The translations under genes and the position numbers were made by a program. A DNA stretch of 64,000 nucleotides from NCBI GenBank assembly GCA_963831705.1, contig CAWHRE010000005.1:434001-498000 (forward strand), read 5' to 3'. The notes under the pieces are model-generated. The model made no database searches, was not told the origin of the DNA, and was given only the letters and a program-made list of their open reading frames with translations. Positions within the stretch are counted from its first letter, which is position 1, and every line of letters starts with the position of its first letter. Of this stretch, positions 8,860-17,742 are shown piece by piece. The stretch is from DASQPR01 sp963831705 (lineage in GTDB: Bacteria; Actinomycetota; Actinomycetes; Mycobacteriales; Micromonosporaceae).

Positions 8860-10361
8860 GCCGCCTCCTCGGTCACGCCGGCCATCAGCAGGCCGAGCCG
8901 TTCACGTGGCGTATCGGCCGGAACGATCGCGAGGATCCGACCTCGGTACATCACCGCGATCCGATCCGCGAGCGCGGTGATCTCGTCGAGTTCGCTCGAG
9001 ATGAGCAGCACCGCTTTGCCCTGATCGCGTTCGGCGATCACCCGGGCATGGATGAACTCGGTCGAGCCGACGTCGACGCCGCGCGTCGGTTCGGCCGCGA
9101 TCAACAGCGTCAGCGGACGGGACATCTCCCGGGCGACGATCACCTTCTGCTGGTTGCCGCCGGACAGCGTGCCGACCTCGACGCTCGGCGAGGACGTACG
9201 GATGTCGAATTCGTCGATACGCTCGCGGGCGTTCGCGGCGATCGCGCTGCGACGCAACGCAATGCCGGATGAGAACGGCGGCCGCCGGTAGGTGTCCAGG
9301 ACCAGCGACTCTTCCACCGAGAACTCTTTCACCAGCCCGTCGACGCTGCGATCCTCCGGGATGTAGCCGACACCGGCGGCCAGAACCGCGGCTGTTTTCG
9401 CGCCCACAAGTGACCTCGTCCCGAGCTCGATCGAGCCCGAGATGACCGGCCGGAGCCCCATGATCGCCTCGACGAGTTCGGTCTGACCATTGCCCTGTAC
9501 GCCCGCGACCCCGACCACCTCTCCCGCGCGTACCGTCAAATCCGCACCGGCCACCGCGAGCTGACCGCGGTCGTCGGCGACCTGGAGGTCGGTGACCGTA
9601 AGCACCGGCAGCCCCGGCTCGCGCGGAAGTTTGGCCACGGTGAGCGTCACCGACCGGCCGACCATCATCGCGGCGAGTTCGTCCTGTGCGGCGTCCGGCG
9701 ACGCGTTGCCGACCACCTTTCCGCGACGGATCACCGTGATCCGATCGGCGATGGCCTTGACCTCGCGCAACTTGTGCGTAATGAACACGATCGACTTTCC
9801 GTCGGCGCGCAGCCCGTGCATGACATCGAGCAGTTCGTCGGTCTCCTGCGGCGTCAGCACGGCGGTCGGCTCATCCAGGATTAGCAGGTCGACCTTGCGG
9901 GTCAGCGCTTTGATGATCTCGACCCGCTGCTGCGCGCCGAGCGGTAGGTCCTCGACCGTCGCATCCGGATCGACCGGCAGCCGGTAGCGGTCCGAGACCT
10001 CGCGCACCATCGACCGCGCGGCCGCCCGGTCGAGCAGACCGTTGTGCACGCTCTCCACGCCGAGCATCACGTTTTCGGCGACCGAGAACACGCCGACGAG
10101 CATGAAGTGCTGGTGCACCATGCCGATGCCGGCTTTGATCGCGTCCGCCGGGCCACCGATTCGCACCGGTACGCCGTCGATCAGGATCTCGCCCTCGTCC
10201 GGTTGGAGCAGGCCGTACAGCACGTTCATGAGCGTCGACTTGCCGGCGCCGTTCTCGCCTAGTAGCCCGTGAATTTCTCCCGGTTCGACCACCAGGTCGA
10301 TGTGGTCGTTCGCGACCAGGCTGCCGAACCGTTTCGTGACGCCCCTCAATTCGAGCTTCAC
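8856..10361 (-). CDS. Nucleoside ABC transporter ATP-binding protein (two NBDs)
   Basis: 501 residues with two ABC ATPase domains in tandem, as in sugar/nucleoside importers. The first has Walker A GENGAGKST (about residue 38), signature LPLGAQQRVEI and Walker B LLILDEPTAVL. The second has a degenerate Walker A (GVQGNGQTE), signature LSGGNQQKV and Walker B LLIAAEPTRGVD, where the usual Asp is replaced, as is common in the second half of this family. The GTG at 10361 begins at the conserved LELRGVTKRFG; a longer open frame upstream is a shadow of the lipoprotein gene. It follows the lipoprotein stop by 13 bases. Confidence 0.92.
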   Translation of the reverse strand: MKLELRGVTKRFGSLVANDHIDLVVEPGEIHGLLGENGAGKSTLMNVLYGLLQPDEGEILIDGVPVRIGGPADAIKAGIGMVHQHFMLVGVFSVAENVMLGVESVHNGLLDRAAARSMVREVSDRYRLPVDPDATVEDLPLGAQQRVEIIKALTRKVDLLILDEPTAVLTPQETDELLDVMHGLRADGKSIVFITHKLREVKAIADRITVIRRGKVVGNASPDAAQDELAAMMVGRSVTLTVAKLPREPGLPVLTVTDLQVADDRGQLAVAGADLTVRAGEVVGVAGVQGNGQTELVEAIMGLRPVISGSIELGTRSLVGAKTAAVLAAGVGYIPEDRSVDGLVKEFSVEESLVLDTYRRPPFSSGIALRRSAIAANARERIDEFDIRTSSPSVEVGTLSGGNQQKVIVAREMSRPLTLLIAAEPTRGVDVGSTEFIHARVIAERDQGKAVLLISSELDEITALADRIAVMYRGRILAIVPADTPRERLGLLMAGVTEEAA

Positions 10362-10374
10362 GGCCGACGACCGC

Positions 10375-11476
10375 TTACTTCGGGCTGGACGGTGAGACCA
10401 CCGTGATCTTGCCGCTGATGATGTCGGCTTGGAGTTGCTTGATCTCGGTCTGCAGCGCGGCCGGCACCTTCGTCGCGAAGTCGTGGTACGGCGCGAGTTC
10501 CACGCCGTTGTTCGCGAGCGTGCCGATCGAACCGGAACCGCTGAGCGTACCGGCGGAGACCGCAAGTGCGGTCTTCTCCACCGCGTCGGCGATGTTCTTC
10601 TGCACCGTGCTCAAGAAGACGTTGCAGTACTGCGCGGCGCTGATGCAGCCGTCCTGGTCGACCCAGATCACGCTGAACTTGCCGTTGGACGCCTGCGCCG
10701 CAGCCGCCGTACCGAGGCCGGTACCGCCGGCGACCGGCATGATGACATCGGCGCCCTGGTTGTTCAACGTCTGCGCGAGCGACTTGCCCTGCGCCTGATC
10801 GGTGAAGCTGTTCGCGAACAGTCCGGTGTGCTTCGTGATGTCCCAGCCGAGCACGGTCACGTTCTTGCCGTGCACCTGGTTGTACTGCTTGACGCCCTCG
10901 AACGTAGCCGTCCATGAAGATGGTCACCGGCGGGATGTTGAGGCCGCCGTACGTGCCCACCTTGCCGGTCGTGCTCATCCCCGCGGCCAGGTAGCCGGCC
11001 AGGAACGCGGCTTGCGCGGTGTCGAACTGCATCGAGTAGACGTTCGGCACGGCACTCTTGTAGTCGACGATCGCGAACTGCTCCTGCGGGTACGCCTTCG
11101 CGACCGCGTCGGTGTCGGTACCCATCAGGCCACCGACCGCGACGATCAGCGTGCAGTTTTGGACCGCGAAGTTCTTCAGGTTCGGTGCGTAGTCGGACTC
11201 GGTGGTCGACGCCACGTACTGCGGCACGACGTTCGAGTTCTGCTTCTGCGCGGCCTGAAGGCCGGCCCACGCCGACGAGTTGAACGACTTGTCGTCGATG
11301 CCACCGGTATCGGTGACCATGCACGCCTTGACCTTCTTGCCGGTCGCGGCGGCGGCGGTCGACGAGTTACCCGACCCGGTGCTGCTCTTCGGTGCGCTAC
11401 CGCACGACGCCACGGCTATTGCGAGTCCACCGATGGCGAGCACACTGACCAGCTTGATCCCTAGCTTCGTGCGCAC
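10375..11476 (-). pseudogene. BMP-family nucleoside-binding lipoprotein, frameshifted
   Basis: Substrate-binding lipoprotein for the downstream ABC importer. The GTG at 11476 has GAGGAG just upstream. A signal peptide ends in the lipobox VASC (Cys about residue 25), followed by a Ser/Thr/Gly-rich linker and CMVTDTGGIDDKSFN, typical of the BMP family. The reading frame breaks near 10900: MDGYV is followed in the next frame by the expected EGVKQYNQVHGKNVTVLGWD, and that frame runs on intact to the TAA at 10375. One extra base (the TT in ACGTTCGAG) explains it. Since all partner genes are intact, a sequencing or assembly error is more likely than real inactivation. Confidence 0.85.
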
Positions 11477-11518
11477 GACGACTCCTCATTCCCGGCCGGC
11501 TGAAGAGCGGCCCTTGAC

Positions 11519-11544
11519 CGTGATGATATGTCGTATTTATCACG
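11519..11544. promoter_or_regulatory. Imperfect inverted repeat upstream of the nucleoside operon
   Basis: An AT-rich patch in a GC-rich region, 43-68 bases before the lipoprotein start. It reads CGTGATGATAT, then a short centre, then ATTTATCACG, so the outer arms CGTGAT/ATCACG are complementary. Its position and AT content suit an operator or a promoter -10 region (CATATCAT on the minus strand) for the operon. The regulator is not in the window; the assignment is inference. Confidence 0.3.
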
Positions 11545-11591
11545 AGATCAGGGAAATCGAAAGCATTTGCTGGTACGACCGGCCGGGCCGA

Positions 11592-12659
11592 TCAGGGCGC
11601 CACCGGCACCACGATCTCACCGGAGATGATCTTCTTCCGGTCTGCTTCGAGCAACGGAACGAGATCGGTGATCATGCCGCCCGACGTCGCGTACGTCAGT
11701 CCCCCGTCGGCCAAGTTGTAGCGCCGCACGCCGCGCGTGAACCGGCCCTCGCTGGCGTTTTTGATGAAGTCGTACACGGCGACATCGACGCGCTTGACCA
11801 TCGACGTCAGGATCACCGATTGCAGCGGCGGCCCGACCGTCACGTATTGGTCCTCGTCCGCCCCGATCGCTTTCTGGCCCGCATCGGCCGCAGCCTCGAA
11901 CACGCCGACACCGGCGCCACCGGCCGCCTGGAACACCACGTCCGCTCCGCCCGAGTACAGGCCGGCGGCGACCTCCTTGGCGGCGGCCTCATCGGTGAAG
12001 TCGCAATGATTCGGGTCGCCCGACACGTACGCGGGCTCGACCGTGATCTGCGGGTTCACCGAGCGGGCACCGGCCTGATACCCGGCCAGGAATCGGGTGA
12101 TCACCGGCGCCGGACACGCGCCGACGAATCCCACCGTGCCGGTTGCCGACTTCGACGCGGCGACCACGCCGACGAGGTAGCTGCCCTGCTCATCGGCGAA
12201 CACGAGGTTCGCGACGTTCGGCTGCGACACCGATTCGTTGTCCACGATCGCGAAGTGCGTGTCCGGGCAATCCTTCGCCGCACGGGCGAGCGGGCCGGTC
12301 GCCGGATCGTTTCCACCGTACGTAAAGCCGACCGCGATCACCGGGTTGTAGCCGGCCTCGCAGAGCAGGGCCAGACGTTCGTACTGGTCGTCCTCGGACT
12401 CGTTCGCCCGCGCGGACAACGAGCGTACCGACGAGATCGATCCGGCCAGATCCTTCTGTGCGCGGTCCAGCCCGGACAGCGCCGAGTCGTTGAAACCGTG
12501 ATCACCCGGGCCGCCGACCGCGAACGCGAGGCCGACCTTCAGACCGCCGCTCTCGCATCCAGCGAGCCCGAGCGCCCCGGTAGCCAGAACAACGAGCGCG
12601 ACGACCGCCGCACTGGCAACTTCACGGATGTTGCGGCCTTGGGACCTCACCAACCCCAC
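11592..12659 (-). CDS. BMP-family substrate-binding lipoprotein (second copy)
   Basis: 355 residues. A membrane-spanning signal (about residues 15-33) ends in the lipobox LAGC (Cys about 34). The mature part keeps the BMP fold pattern: KVGLAFAVGGPGDHGFNDSA, NPVIAVGF, HFAIVDNES, and ADVVFQAAGGAGVGVFEAA. It is only distantly similar to the neighbouring BMP lipoprotein and may supply a second specificity to the same importer. The GTG at 12659 falls inside the second arm of an 18 bp inverted repeat, and no clear ribosome binding site is seen. A GTG three codons further (12650), preceded by GGGG, is an alternative start. Confidence 0.85.
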   Translation of the reverse strand: MGLVRSQGRNIREVASAAVVALVVLATGALGLAGCESGGLKVGLAFAVGGPGDHGFNDSALSGLDRAQKDLAGSISSVRSLSARANESEDDQYERLALLCEAGYNPVIAVGFTYGGNDPATGPLARAAKDCPDTHFAIVDNESVSQPNVANLVFADEQGSYLVGVVAASKSATGTVGFVGACPAPVITRFLAGYQAGARSVNPQITVEPAYVSGDPNHCDFTDEAAAKEVAAGLYSGGADVVFQAAGGAGVGVFEAAADAGQKAIGADEDQYVTVGPPLQSVILTSMVKRVDVAVYDFIKNASEGRFTRGVRRYNLADGGLTYATSGGMITDLVPLLEADRKKIISGEIVVPVAP

Positions 12660-12676
12660 AACATCCGTGAAGTTGC
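12616..12676. repeat. 18 bp inverted repeat around the lipoprotein start
   Basis: GCAACTTCACGGATGTTG at 12616-12633 and its exact reverse complement at 12659-12676, separated by 25 bases. One arm covers codons 9-15 of the lipoprotein gene and the other lies immediately before its start codon. In the mRNA the two arms would pair and sequester the start region. No other copy was seen in the window. Confidence 0.75.
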
Positions 12677-12697
12677 GGGGATCTTGAGGGCGACCGC

Positions 12698-13135
12698 TCA
12701 GCTCCCGGCCAACCGCTGCGCGATCCGGGCCATACCGGCACGGACTTCATCGGGCGTGGGCGGAACTCCGGCGACATGGTCGTCCTCGTCGTCCAGGCCG
12801 TCGCCGTCCACGTCGAATTCGAGATCCGCGTCGAGGTCGTCATCCTCTTCGTACGGGTCGCCGGGATCGGTTTCGGCCGCGATCGTCTTCGCTTCGGCGA
12901 TCTCGGCACGAATGTCGTCGACCGAGCTGAGGCCGAGGAGCGGCTCGACGACCGCCATCAGCTCCTGATCGGCCACGATCTCCTCGGCCAGCGCGATCGC
13001 GTGTGCTCGCTCGTACGGGCCGCACACCACGGGCTCCCAGTCCTCCTCATCGGAGAGCGGGCCGAACGTGATGATCCACGGCAGCTCGAGGATCGGTGAG
13101 TCCTCGGCCAATTCCAACGTCACTAATGCGCCCAC
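12698..13135 (-). CDS. Small acidic protein of unknown function
   Basis: 145 residues. The N-terminal half looks globular (TLELAEDSPILELPWIITFG, then ERAHAIALAEEIV). The C-terminal part is highly acidic (EEDDDLDADLEFDVDGDGLD) and resembles a calcium-binding-type Asp-rich loop, although only one such loop is present. There is no signal peptide or membrane segment, so it is probably cytosolic. It sits upstream of the second BMP lipoprotein on the same strand. I do not recognise the family. Codon use matches the neighbouring genes, which supports it being real. Confidence 0.6.
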   Translation of the reverse strand: MGALVTLELAEDSPILELPWIITFGPLSDEEDWEPVVCGPYERAHAIALAEEIVADQELMAVVEPLLGLSSVDDIRAEIAEAKTIAAETDPGDPYEEDDDLDADLEFDVDGDGLDDEDDHVAGVPPTPDEVRAGMARIAQRLAGS

Positions 13136-13179
13136 GGCTTCATCATCGTCGCAGCGGAACGGTTAGTTCGCCGTACCCC

Positions 13180-14121
13180 CTAAATATGTAAAGGGTCGAA
13201 GTCTTCGTCTTCGGGAGGCGGGCCTTTGGCCAGGTCACGGACCGTGCCATGGCCGCTGGTTGCGGCGAGCGCCGCGCCGAACAGGACAAGCTGGTTGAAA
13301 AGGTAGAGGAACAGCAGGAGGCCGACCGTCCCGCCGACCACCTGGTACGCCGGCCGGTGCGAGCTGTATTCGATGTAGGCGCGGCCCACCGTGGACAGAA
13401 TGCTCAGCCCGACCGCGATCAGCAGCGTCGACGGCAGCAAGCGGCGAGGCGACATCCGCAGGCGGGAAACTCCGGACAGGATCGAAGCGGCGAGGATCGC
13501 GTTCACCAGGAGCGCCAGCACGATGCCGGTGACCGATCCGATCGTGATGATCGCTTGCTGCATCGCGGGCGAGACGTTCTGCGGCGTGAAGTCCAGCAGC
13601 AGCGGTCGGATCTGATCGTTGATGCCGGTCTGTACCCAGACCGACAGCGCGAGCAGCAGGCCGAGGCAGATCATCACCACGATATCCACCAGGCGCCGGA
13701 TAACGACGTTGCCCGGCTGCTGCTCGAATCCCCAGATCGCTCGCTGGGAGGATCGCAGCGACTCGATCCAGCCGACGCCGGTGAGGAGGAGGCCGATCAG
13801 ACCGATCACGGCGATCGTGCTCCGGCCGGCCGCGATGTCGTTCGCGCTCAGGAATGGGATATTCGCCTGCAGGAACTTGTTGACGACATCGGCCGCCTTC
13901 TCATTCGACGCGAGCACGAAGCCGACGATCGAATAGGTCAGAAGGCCGAGCGCGAACACCGCGAAGAATGCGTAGTAGGCGATCGCGGCGGCCAATCGAC
14001 CACCGAGTTCCTCGTTGTAGCGCTGTCGGGCCAGCCAGAGGTGGTCGAAGATGCGCGACCGTCGCCGGGCCGCGGCGATGCCCGCGTTCCAGGTATCCAC
14101 CGGCCAATCGACGATCCACAC
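13180..14121 (-). CDS. YihY/BrkB-family membrane protein
   Basis: About 313 residues with six hydrophobic segments and the family features: an N-terminal ELGGRLAAAIAYYAFFAVFALG and a conserved LLLTGVGWIESLRSSQRAIWGF. YihY/BrkB proteins are integral membrane proteins of uncertain function, sometimes annotated as RNase BN by an old mistake. The GTG at 14121 has GGGACG about 10 bases upstream. The longer frame to 14214 would overlap the 2H phosphoesterase gene and is unlikely. The C-terminus is acidic and cytosolic (PPPEDEDFDPLHI). Confidence 0.8.
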   Translation of the reverse strand: MWIVDWPVDTWNAGIAAARRRSRIFDHLWLARQRYNEELGGRLAAAIAYYAFFAVFALGLLTYSIVGFVLASNEKAADVVNKFLQANIPFLSANDIAAGRSTIAVIGLIGLLLTGVGWIESLRSSQRAIWGFEQQPGNVVIRRLVDIVVMICLGLLLALSVWVQTGINDQIRPLLLDFTPQNVSPAMQQAIITIGSVTGIVLALLVNAILAASILSGVSRLRMSPRRLLPSTLLIAVGLSILSTVGRAYIEYSSHRPAYQVVGGTVGLLLFLYLFNQLVLFGAALAATSGHGTVRDLAKGPPPEDEDFDPLHI

Positions 14122-14161
14122 GTGGCTATCGTCCCGCCCGGGGACACGAAACGTATGACAC

Positions 14162-14692
14162 TTACGCCGCGCCGAGCCGGAAGTCGCGCAGCGGCTGCCA
14201 TCGCCCGTCCGCACCGTGTACGTAGAACGTGAACTGCTCCACGTCGAATCGGGTGTCGAAGTCGGCGAGTTCGGCGTAGACGCGGTCGAGCGCTCCGGTC
14301 GGCACGTCGTGGGCGACCGTCACGTGCGGGTGATACGGAAAGTGCAGGTCACGGCTCAGTGGCCCGCTGCGTACGGCGTCGGCGAGGCGCTCACACTCGC
14401 TGATCCCTGAGGCGACGGCGACGAACACCACCTCGGTCAACGGCCGGAACGTGCCGGTGCCACGGAGATGGATCGCGTACGGCGGGTGCGTCGCCGCCAC
14501 GGTAGCCAGGTGCGCGTACACGTCGTCGAACCGGGCCGAATCGATTTCGGTCGGACCGAGCAGTGTGATGTGCGCCGGGATGAACGACGCGAGCGGATCG
14601 CCGGATCGAGCACGGGCGTCGTCGAGGATTGCCGCGGCGGGCGCCGGAATGCTCATCGCAACGCCGACCACCGCAGTACGCCCAGCCGTCAC
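14162..14692 (-). CDS. 2'-5' RNA ligase family protein (2H phosphoesterase)
   Basis: 176 residues with the two defining histidine motifs, HITLLGP (about residue 41) and HPHVTVAHD (about residue 121), at normal spacing. Family members (LigT/ThpR type) hydrolyse 2',3'-cyclic phosphates or ligate 2'-5' RNA ends; the natural substrate here is unknown. The GTG at 14692 has an excellent GGGGGCAG site 4 bases away, which decides it over the internal ATG at 14656. It lies directly after trpS on the same strand, 42 bases apart, probably in one transcript. Confidence 0.85.
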   Translation of the reverse strand: MTAGRTAVVGVAMSIPAPAAAILDDARARSGDPLASFIPAHITLLGPTEIDSARFDDVYAHLATVAATHPPYAIHLRGTGTFRPLTEVVFVAVASGISECERLADAVRSGPLSRDLHFPYHPHVTVAHDVPTGALDRVYAELADFDTRFDVEQFTFYVHGADGRWQPLRDFRLGAA

Positions 14693-14734
14693 GCTGCCCC
14701 CTTATCGCCCGTTGATGCGATCGTCAGACGATCG

Positions 14735-15766
14735 TCATGCAAGATTCGTCGGCGCCAGGAAACCGATCCGCTCGTACACCCTACGTAGGGTCACCTCCGC
14801 AACGGAACGGGCCTTTTCGGCTCCGATCGCGAGCACCTTATCCAATTGTGCCGGGTCGTCGAGGAAGGTCCGGGTCCGTTCCTGGAATGGCCGGACCCAT
14901 TCGACGAGCACGTCGGCGAGGTCCTTCTTGAGGTCGCCGTACCCCTTGCCGTCGTAGTGCGCGACCAGAGCGTCGATCGACCGGCCGTCGAGCGCCGAGA
15001 AGATGGTCAGCAGATTTGCGATGCCGGGCTTCTCGGCTTGATCGAAGACGATCTCGCGGCCGGTGTCGGTCACCGCCGAGCGGATCTTCTTGGCCGACTT
15101 GGCCGGATCTTCGAGCAGGTCGACGACGCCGGCCGGCGACGACGCGGACTTCGACATCTTCGCGGTCGGCTGCTGAAGGTCGGTGATCTTGGCGGTCTCT
15201 TTGAGGATGTATGGAGCCGGGACCGTGAACGTCGGACCGAAGTTCGTGTTGAACCGCTGCGCCAGATCGCGGGTCAGCTCGAGGTGCTGGCGCTGATCCT
15301 CGCCGACCGGCACGGCATCCGCGTCGTAGAGCAGGATGTCGGCTGCCTGCAGGATCGGGTACGTGAAGAGGCCGACGCTCGACCGGTCCGTACCCTGCTT
15401 CTGCGACTTGTCCTTGAACTGTGTCATCCGGCTCGCTTCACCGAATCCGGTAATGCAGCTCAGCACCCACGCGAGCTGTGCGTGCTCGGGCACGTGCGAC
15501 TGCACGAACAGCGTGCAGCGTTCTTCGTCGAGGCCGGCCGCGAGCAGCTGGGCGGCGCTCAGGCGAGTCCGGCGGCGGAGCAGGTCCGGTTCGTGCCCGG
15601 CGGTGATCGCGTGCAGATCCACGACGCAGTAGAACGTATCGTGCGTCTCCTGCAGCGCCACCCAGTTGCGCACGGCGCCGAGGTAGTTGCCCAGGTGGAA
15701 CGAGTCGGCGGTCGGCTGGATGCCGGACAGGACGCGCGGGCGGGTGACGGCGGCCGTGGAGTTCAT
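14735..15766 (-). CDS. trpS: Tryptophanyl-tRNA synthetase
   Basis: Charges tRNA-Trp. 343 residues, the usual bacterial length. The class I signatures are intact: SGIQPTADSFHLGNYLGA (HIGH-type, about residue 14) and AKMSKSASSPAG (KMSKS, about residue 203). The GEDQRQHLELTRDLA segment is also typical of TrpS. The ATG at 15766 starts the conserved domain without a long extension. The divergent ECF sigma factor gene begins 145 bases away. Confidence 0.95.
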   Translation of the reverse strand: MNSTAAVTRPRVLSGIQPTADSFHLGNYLGAVRNWVALQETHDTFYCVVDLHAITAGHEPDLLRRRTRLSAAQLLAAGLDEERCTLFVQSHVPEHAQLAWVLSCITGFGEASRMTQFKDKSQKQGTDRSSVGLFTYPILQAADILLYDADAVPVGEDQRQHLELTRDLAQRFNTNFGPTFTVPAPYILKETAKITDLQQPTAKMSKSASSPAGVVDLLEDPAKSAKKIRSAVTDTGREIVFDQAEKPGIANLLTIFSALDGRSIDALVAHYDGKGYGDLKKDLADVLVEWVRPFQERTRTFLDDPAQLDKVLAIGAEKARSVAEVTLRRVYERIGFLAPTNLA

Positions 15767-15845
15767 GTCCTGAGTATTTCACCGCCTCGATGTCGCCCCG
15801 CGCGCACCGGTGCGTCCGACCGTGGAAAGTGCCATCGCGGCCGGT

Positions 15846-15871
15846 GCAACCTGTCGCGCGTGCCAGCGGTC
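15846..15871 (+). promoter_or_regulatory. Candidate ECF-type promoter of the sigma factor gene
   Basis: GCAACC at 15846-15851 and GGTC at 15868-15871, 16 bases apart, lie about 40 bases before the sigma factor start. AAC-containing -35 boxes with a GTC-like -10 box at this spacing are typical of ECF sigma promoters, and ECF genes often drive themselves. This is a pattern match only. Confidence 0.35.
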
Positions 15872-15910
15872 AGACATCATGATGAGCATCGGCATATCCC
15901 GGGGGCGGCA

Positions 15911-16507
15911 GTGAGCGACGATCTTGAGGCGAGAGAGGCGGTACGCGCTGCGTACCAGGCCTACTATCGTCGACTCGTTGCGACGCTCTACGGCCTTACC
16001 GCCGATCATGCGGAGGCGCAGGATCTCGTCCAGGAGGCGTACGCTCGCGCGCTGGCCCGACCGAAGGTGTTCCTGGACGTCGCCGACCCGGAGGCATGGC
16101 TGCGTACGGTCGCGGTGAACCTGGCCCGGACGAGGTGGCGCCGGCGCCGGCTGCTGGACACGATGGTTCGCGCCGGCCGGATCGAAGTGGCGCCGGAATC
16201 GGTGCCGGGTGCGTCACCGGATCGGGTCCTGCTTGTCGCCGCGCTGCAGAAGCTGTCCCGGCCGACGCGCGAGACGATCGTGTTGCACCATCTAGCGGAC
16301 ATGTCCGTGCACGAGGTGGCCGAGACGCTCGGCGTACCGGTCGGCACGGTCAAGGCCCGCCTGTCCCGTGGCCGCGCGCTGCTCGCCGACCTGATCGGCT
16401 CCCGGGAGGCGCCACCCACAGCACCATTGTCGAACCCGCCGGTGGCTCCGAAGCAGCGGACGGCAGGCGACATCGTTTCGGGCACACGGATGAGTAACGA
16501 TGCCTGA
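15911..16507 (+). CDS. ECF RNA polymerase sigma factor
   Basis: 198 residues. Region 2 is visible as YYRRLVATLYGLTADHAEAQDLVQEAYARAL (core binding and -10 recognition). Region 4 has the helix-turn-helix MSVHEVAETLGVPVGTVKARLSRGR. A WLRTVAVNLARTRWRRRR segment, typical of SigE-like actinobacterial ECFs, closes region 2. The GTG at 15911 follows GGGGGCGGCA directly; the open frame extends far upstream but is a shadow of trpS. The C-terminal tail of about 35 residues is Pro-rich. The stop overlaps the next gene by 8 bases, so the partner membrane protein is probably co-translated. Confidence 0.9.
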   Translation: MSDDLEAREAVRAAYQAYYRRLVATLYGLTADHAEAQDLVQEAYARALARPKVFLDVADPEAWLRTVAVNLARTRWRRRRLLDTMVRAGRIEVAPESVPGASPDRVLLVAALQKLSRPTRETIVLHHLADMSVHEVAETLGVPVGTVKARLSRGRALLADLIGSREAPPTAPLSNPPVAPKQRTAGDIVSGTRMSNDA

Positions 16508-17732
16508 ACTCGACTTCGACGCGCTCCGCGAAGCCGTCGAGAATGACACGTTCCTGCCGGAGTTCACCGAGATCCGGCGGCGTGCCCGGCGGCACAAGCG
16601 GTGGCGGCTGCTCGTGAACACGGCGCGGATCCTCGGCGTACTGACCATCGCGATGCCCGGGCTCGCGGTCGTCGACATCGTGTATACGCATGCGCACCAC
16701 CCGCCGGCCGGCGTACCCGTGGCCGGCAACGCGACCGACGATGACTACGCCAATACGTTCCCGTTGACGACGCCGACCGCACCGACCGCCGACGCGGTCA
16801 CCGCGAGCGTCGTGGCCGTCGACAGCATCGACAGCGCACACGCGTACGCGCTCGTCGACGTGTGTCTCGACGACGCGTGCAACATGCAGCTCAGCCAGGT
16901 GAACCCGACCGCGACCAATGCCACGCCGCAGTCGGTCGGACTGATCCGATCGCAGCCGACGCAACTGCTTGCCACACCGCGACTGGTACTCATCAACGCG
17001 ACCACGGCCAACGTCAGCGCGATCCCGGCGAACAATCCCCGCTCCCAGGAGTCCATCTCGATCGAAGCGGCCGCGGGCAGGATCGCGGCGACGCCCCGAC
17101 CGGTGCAGATCTCGGTGCTCGGCGCGATCCGGGCGGTGACCGGCGCCGCCGGTACGCCGATGAACATCCCCTCCCAGCCCGGAGTGAGCGGGCCGGACCT
17201 GGTCAGCACCGTGCACGGTTGGTGGGTCCTCGGCTCGATGCCGAACGGCGAGCTCGGTGTCTCGGTCAGCCACGACGACGGTACGACGTGGACGACCCAC
17301 TCGACCGGCGTCGAACCGCTGCCGGCCAGCGCCGACAGTGCCCCGAACGCCGCGTTCGCGACGATCGACGGCAACGACATGTTCCTGCTCGCCCGTACGG
17401 CCACCGGCATGAAGATGCTCTACTCGACCGACGCCGGCGCGACCTGGCATCCGATCTCCAATGCCGTGGCGTGGCCGCTGTCGACATCGTTCAGCCTGGT
17501 CGCCACGAGCAGCGGCGAGGTGATCGCGTCGTTCACCAGCGGCGGCACGACGACGTATCGCAGCAGTTCCGATTACGGCGGGACGTTCCAGCCGATGCCT
17601 GGCGCTCCGGCGCACACCGGAAACGTGGTGCGGGTCGGCAGCGAGCTGATCACCCTCGGTACGCATTCGCAGATCTCCACCGACGGCGTCAACTGGCAGG
17701 AAGCGTTGATTCCGACCGCCGTGCCGAGCTGA
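16500..17732 (+). CDS. Membrane protein with sialidase-like (BNR) repeats, likely sigma-factor partner
   Basis: 410 residues. A cytosolic N-terminus of about 40 residues is highly charged (LDFDALREAVENDTFLPEF, IRRRARRHKRWR). One membrane segment follows (about 42-60, ILGVLTIAMPGLAVVDIVY), then an exported region of about 340 residues. The exported part carries BNR-type Asp-box motifs, VSHDDGTTWTT, YSTDAGATWHP and SSSDYGGTFQP, as in beta-propellers. It overlaps the ECF gene by 8 bases, the position usual for an anti-sigma factor, but no zinc anti-sigma motif (HxxxCxxC) is present. Sensor or anti-sigma function is inferred from context. Confidence 0.75.
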   Translation: MPELDFDALREAVENDTFLPEFTEIRRRARRHKRWRLLVNTARILGVLTIAMPGLAVVDIVYTHAHHPPAGVPVAGNATDDDYANTFPLTTPTAPTADAVTASVVAVDSIDSAHAYALVDVCLDDACNMQLSQVNPTATNATPQSVGLIRSQPTQLLATPRLVLINATTANVSAIPANNPRSQESISIEAAAGRIAATPRPVQISVLGAIRAVTGAAGTPMNIPSQPGVSGPDLVSTVHGWWVLGSMPNGELGVSVSHDDGTTWTTHSTGVEPLPASADSAPNAAFATIDGNDMFLLARTATGMKMLYSTDAGATWHPISNAVAWPLSTSFSLVATSSGEVIASFTSGGTTTYRSSSDYGGTFQPMPGAPAHTGNVVRVGSELITLGTHSQISTDGVNWQEALIPTAVPS

Positions 17733-17742
17733 GCTGCGTCGG

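Noticed and set aside
10375..10905. Programmed ribosomal frameshift in the BMP lipoprotein gene
   Set aside because: No slippery heptamer or downstream structure is obvious, and four other genes show the same type of single-base break.
14846..15910. N-terminal extension of the sigma factor by 350 residues
   Set aside because: This part is antisense to trpS; the GTG at 15911 with a GGGGGCGG site starts the sigma domain.
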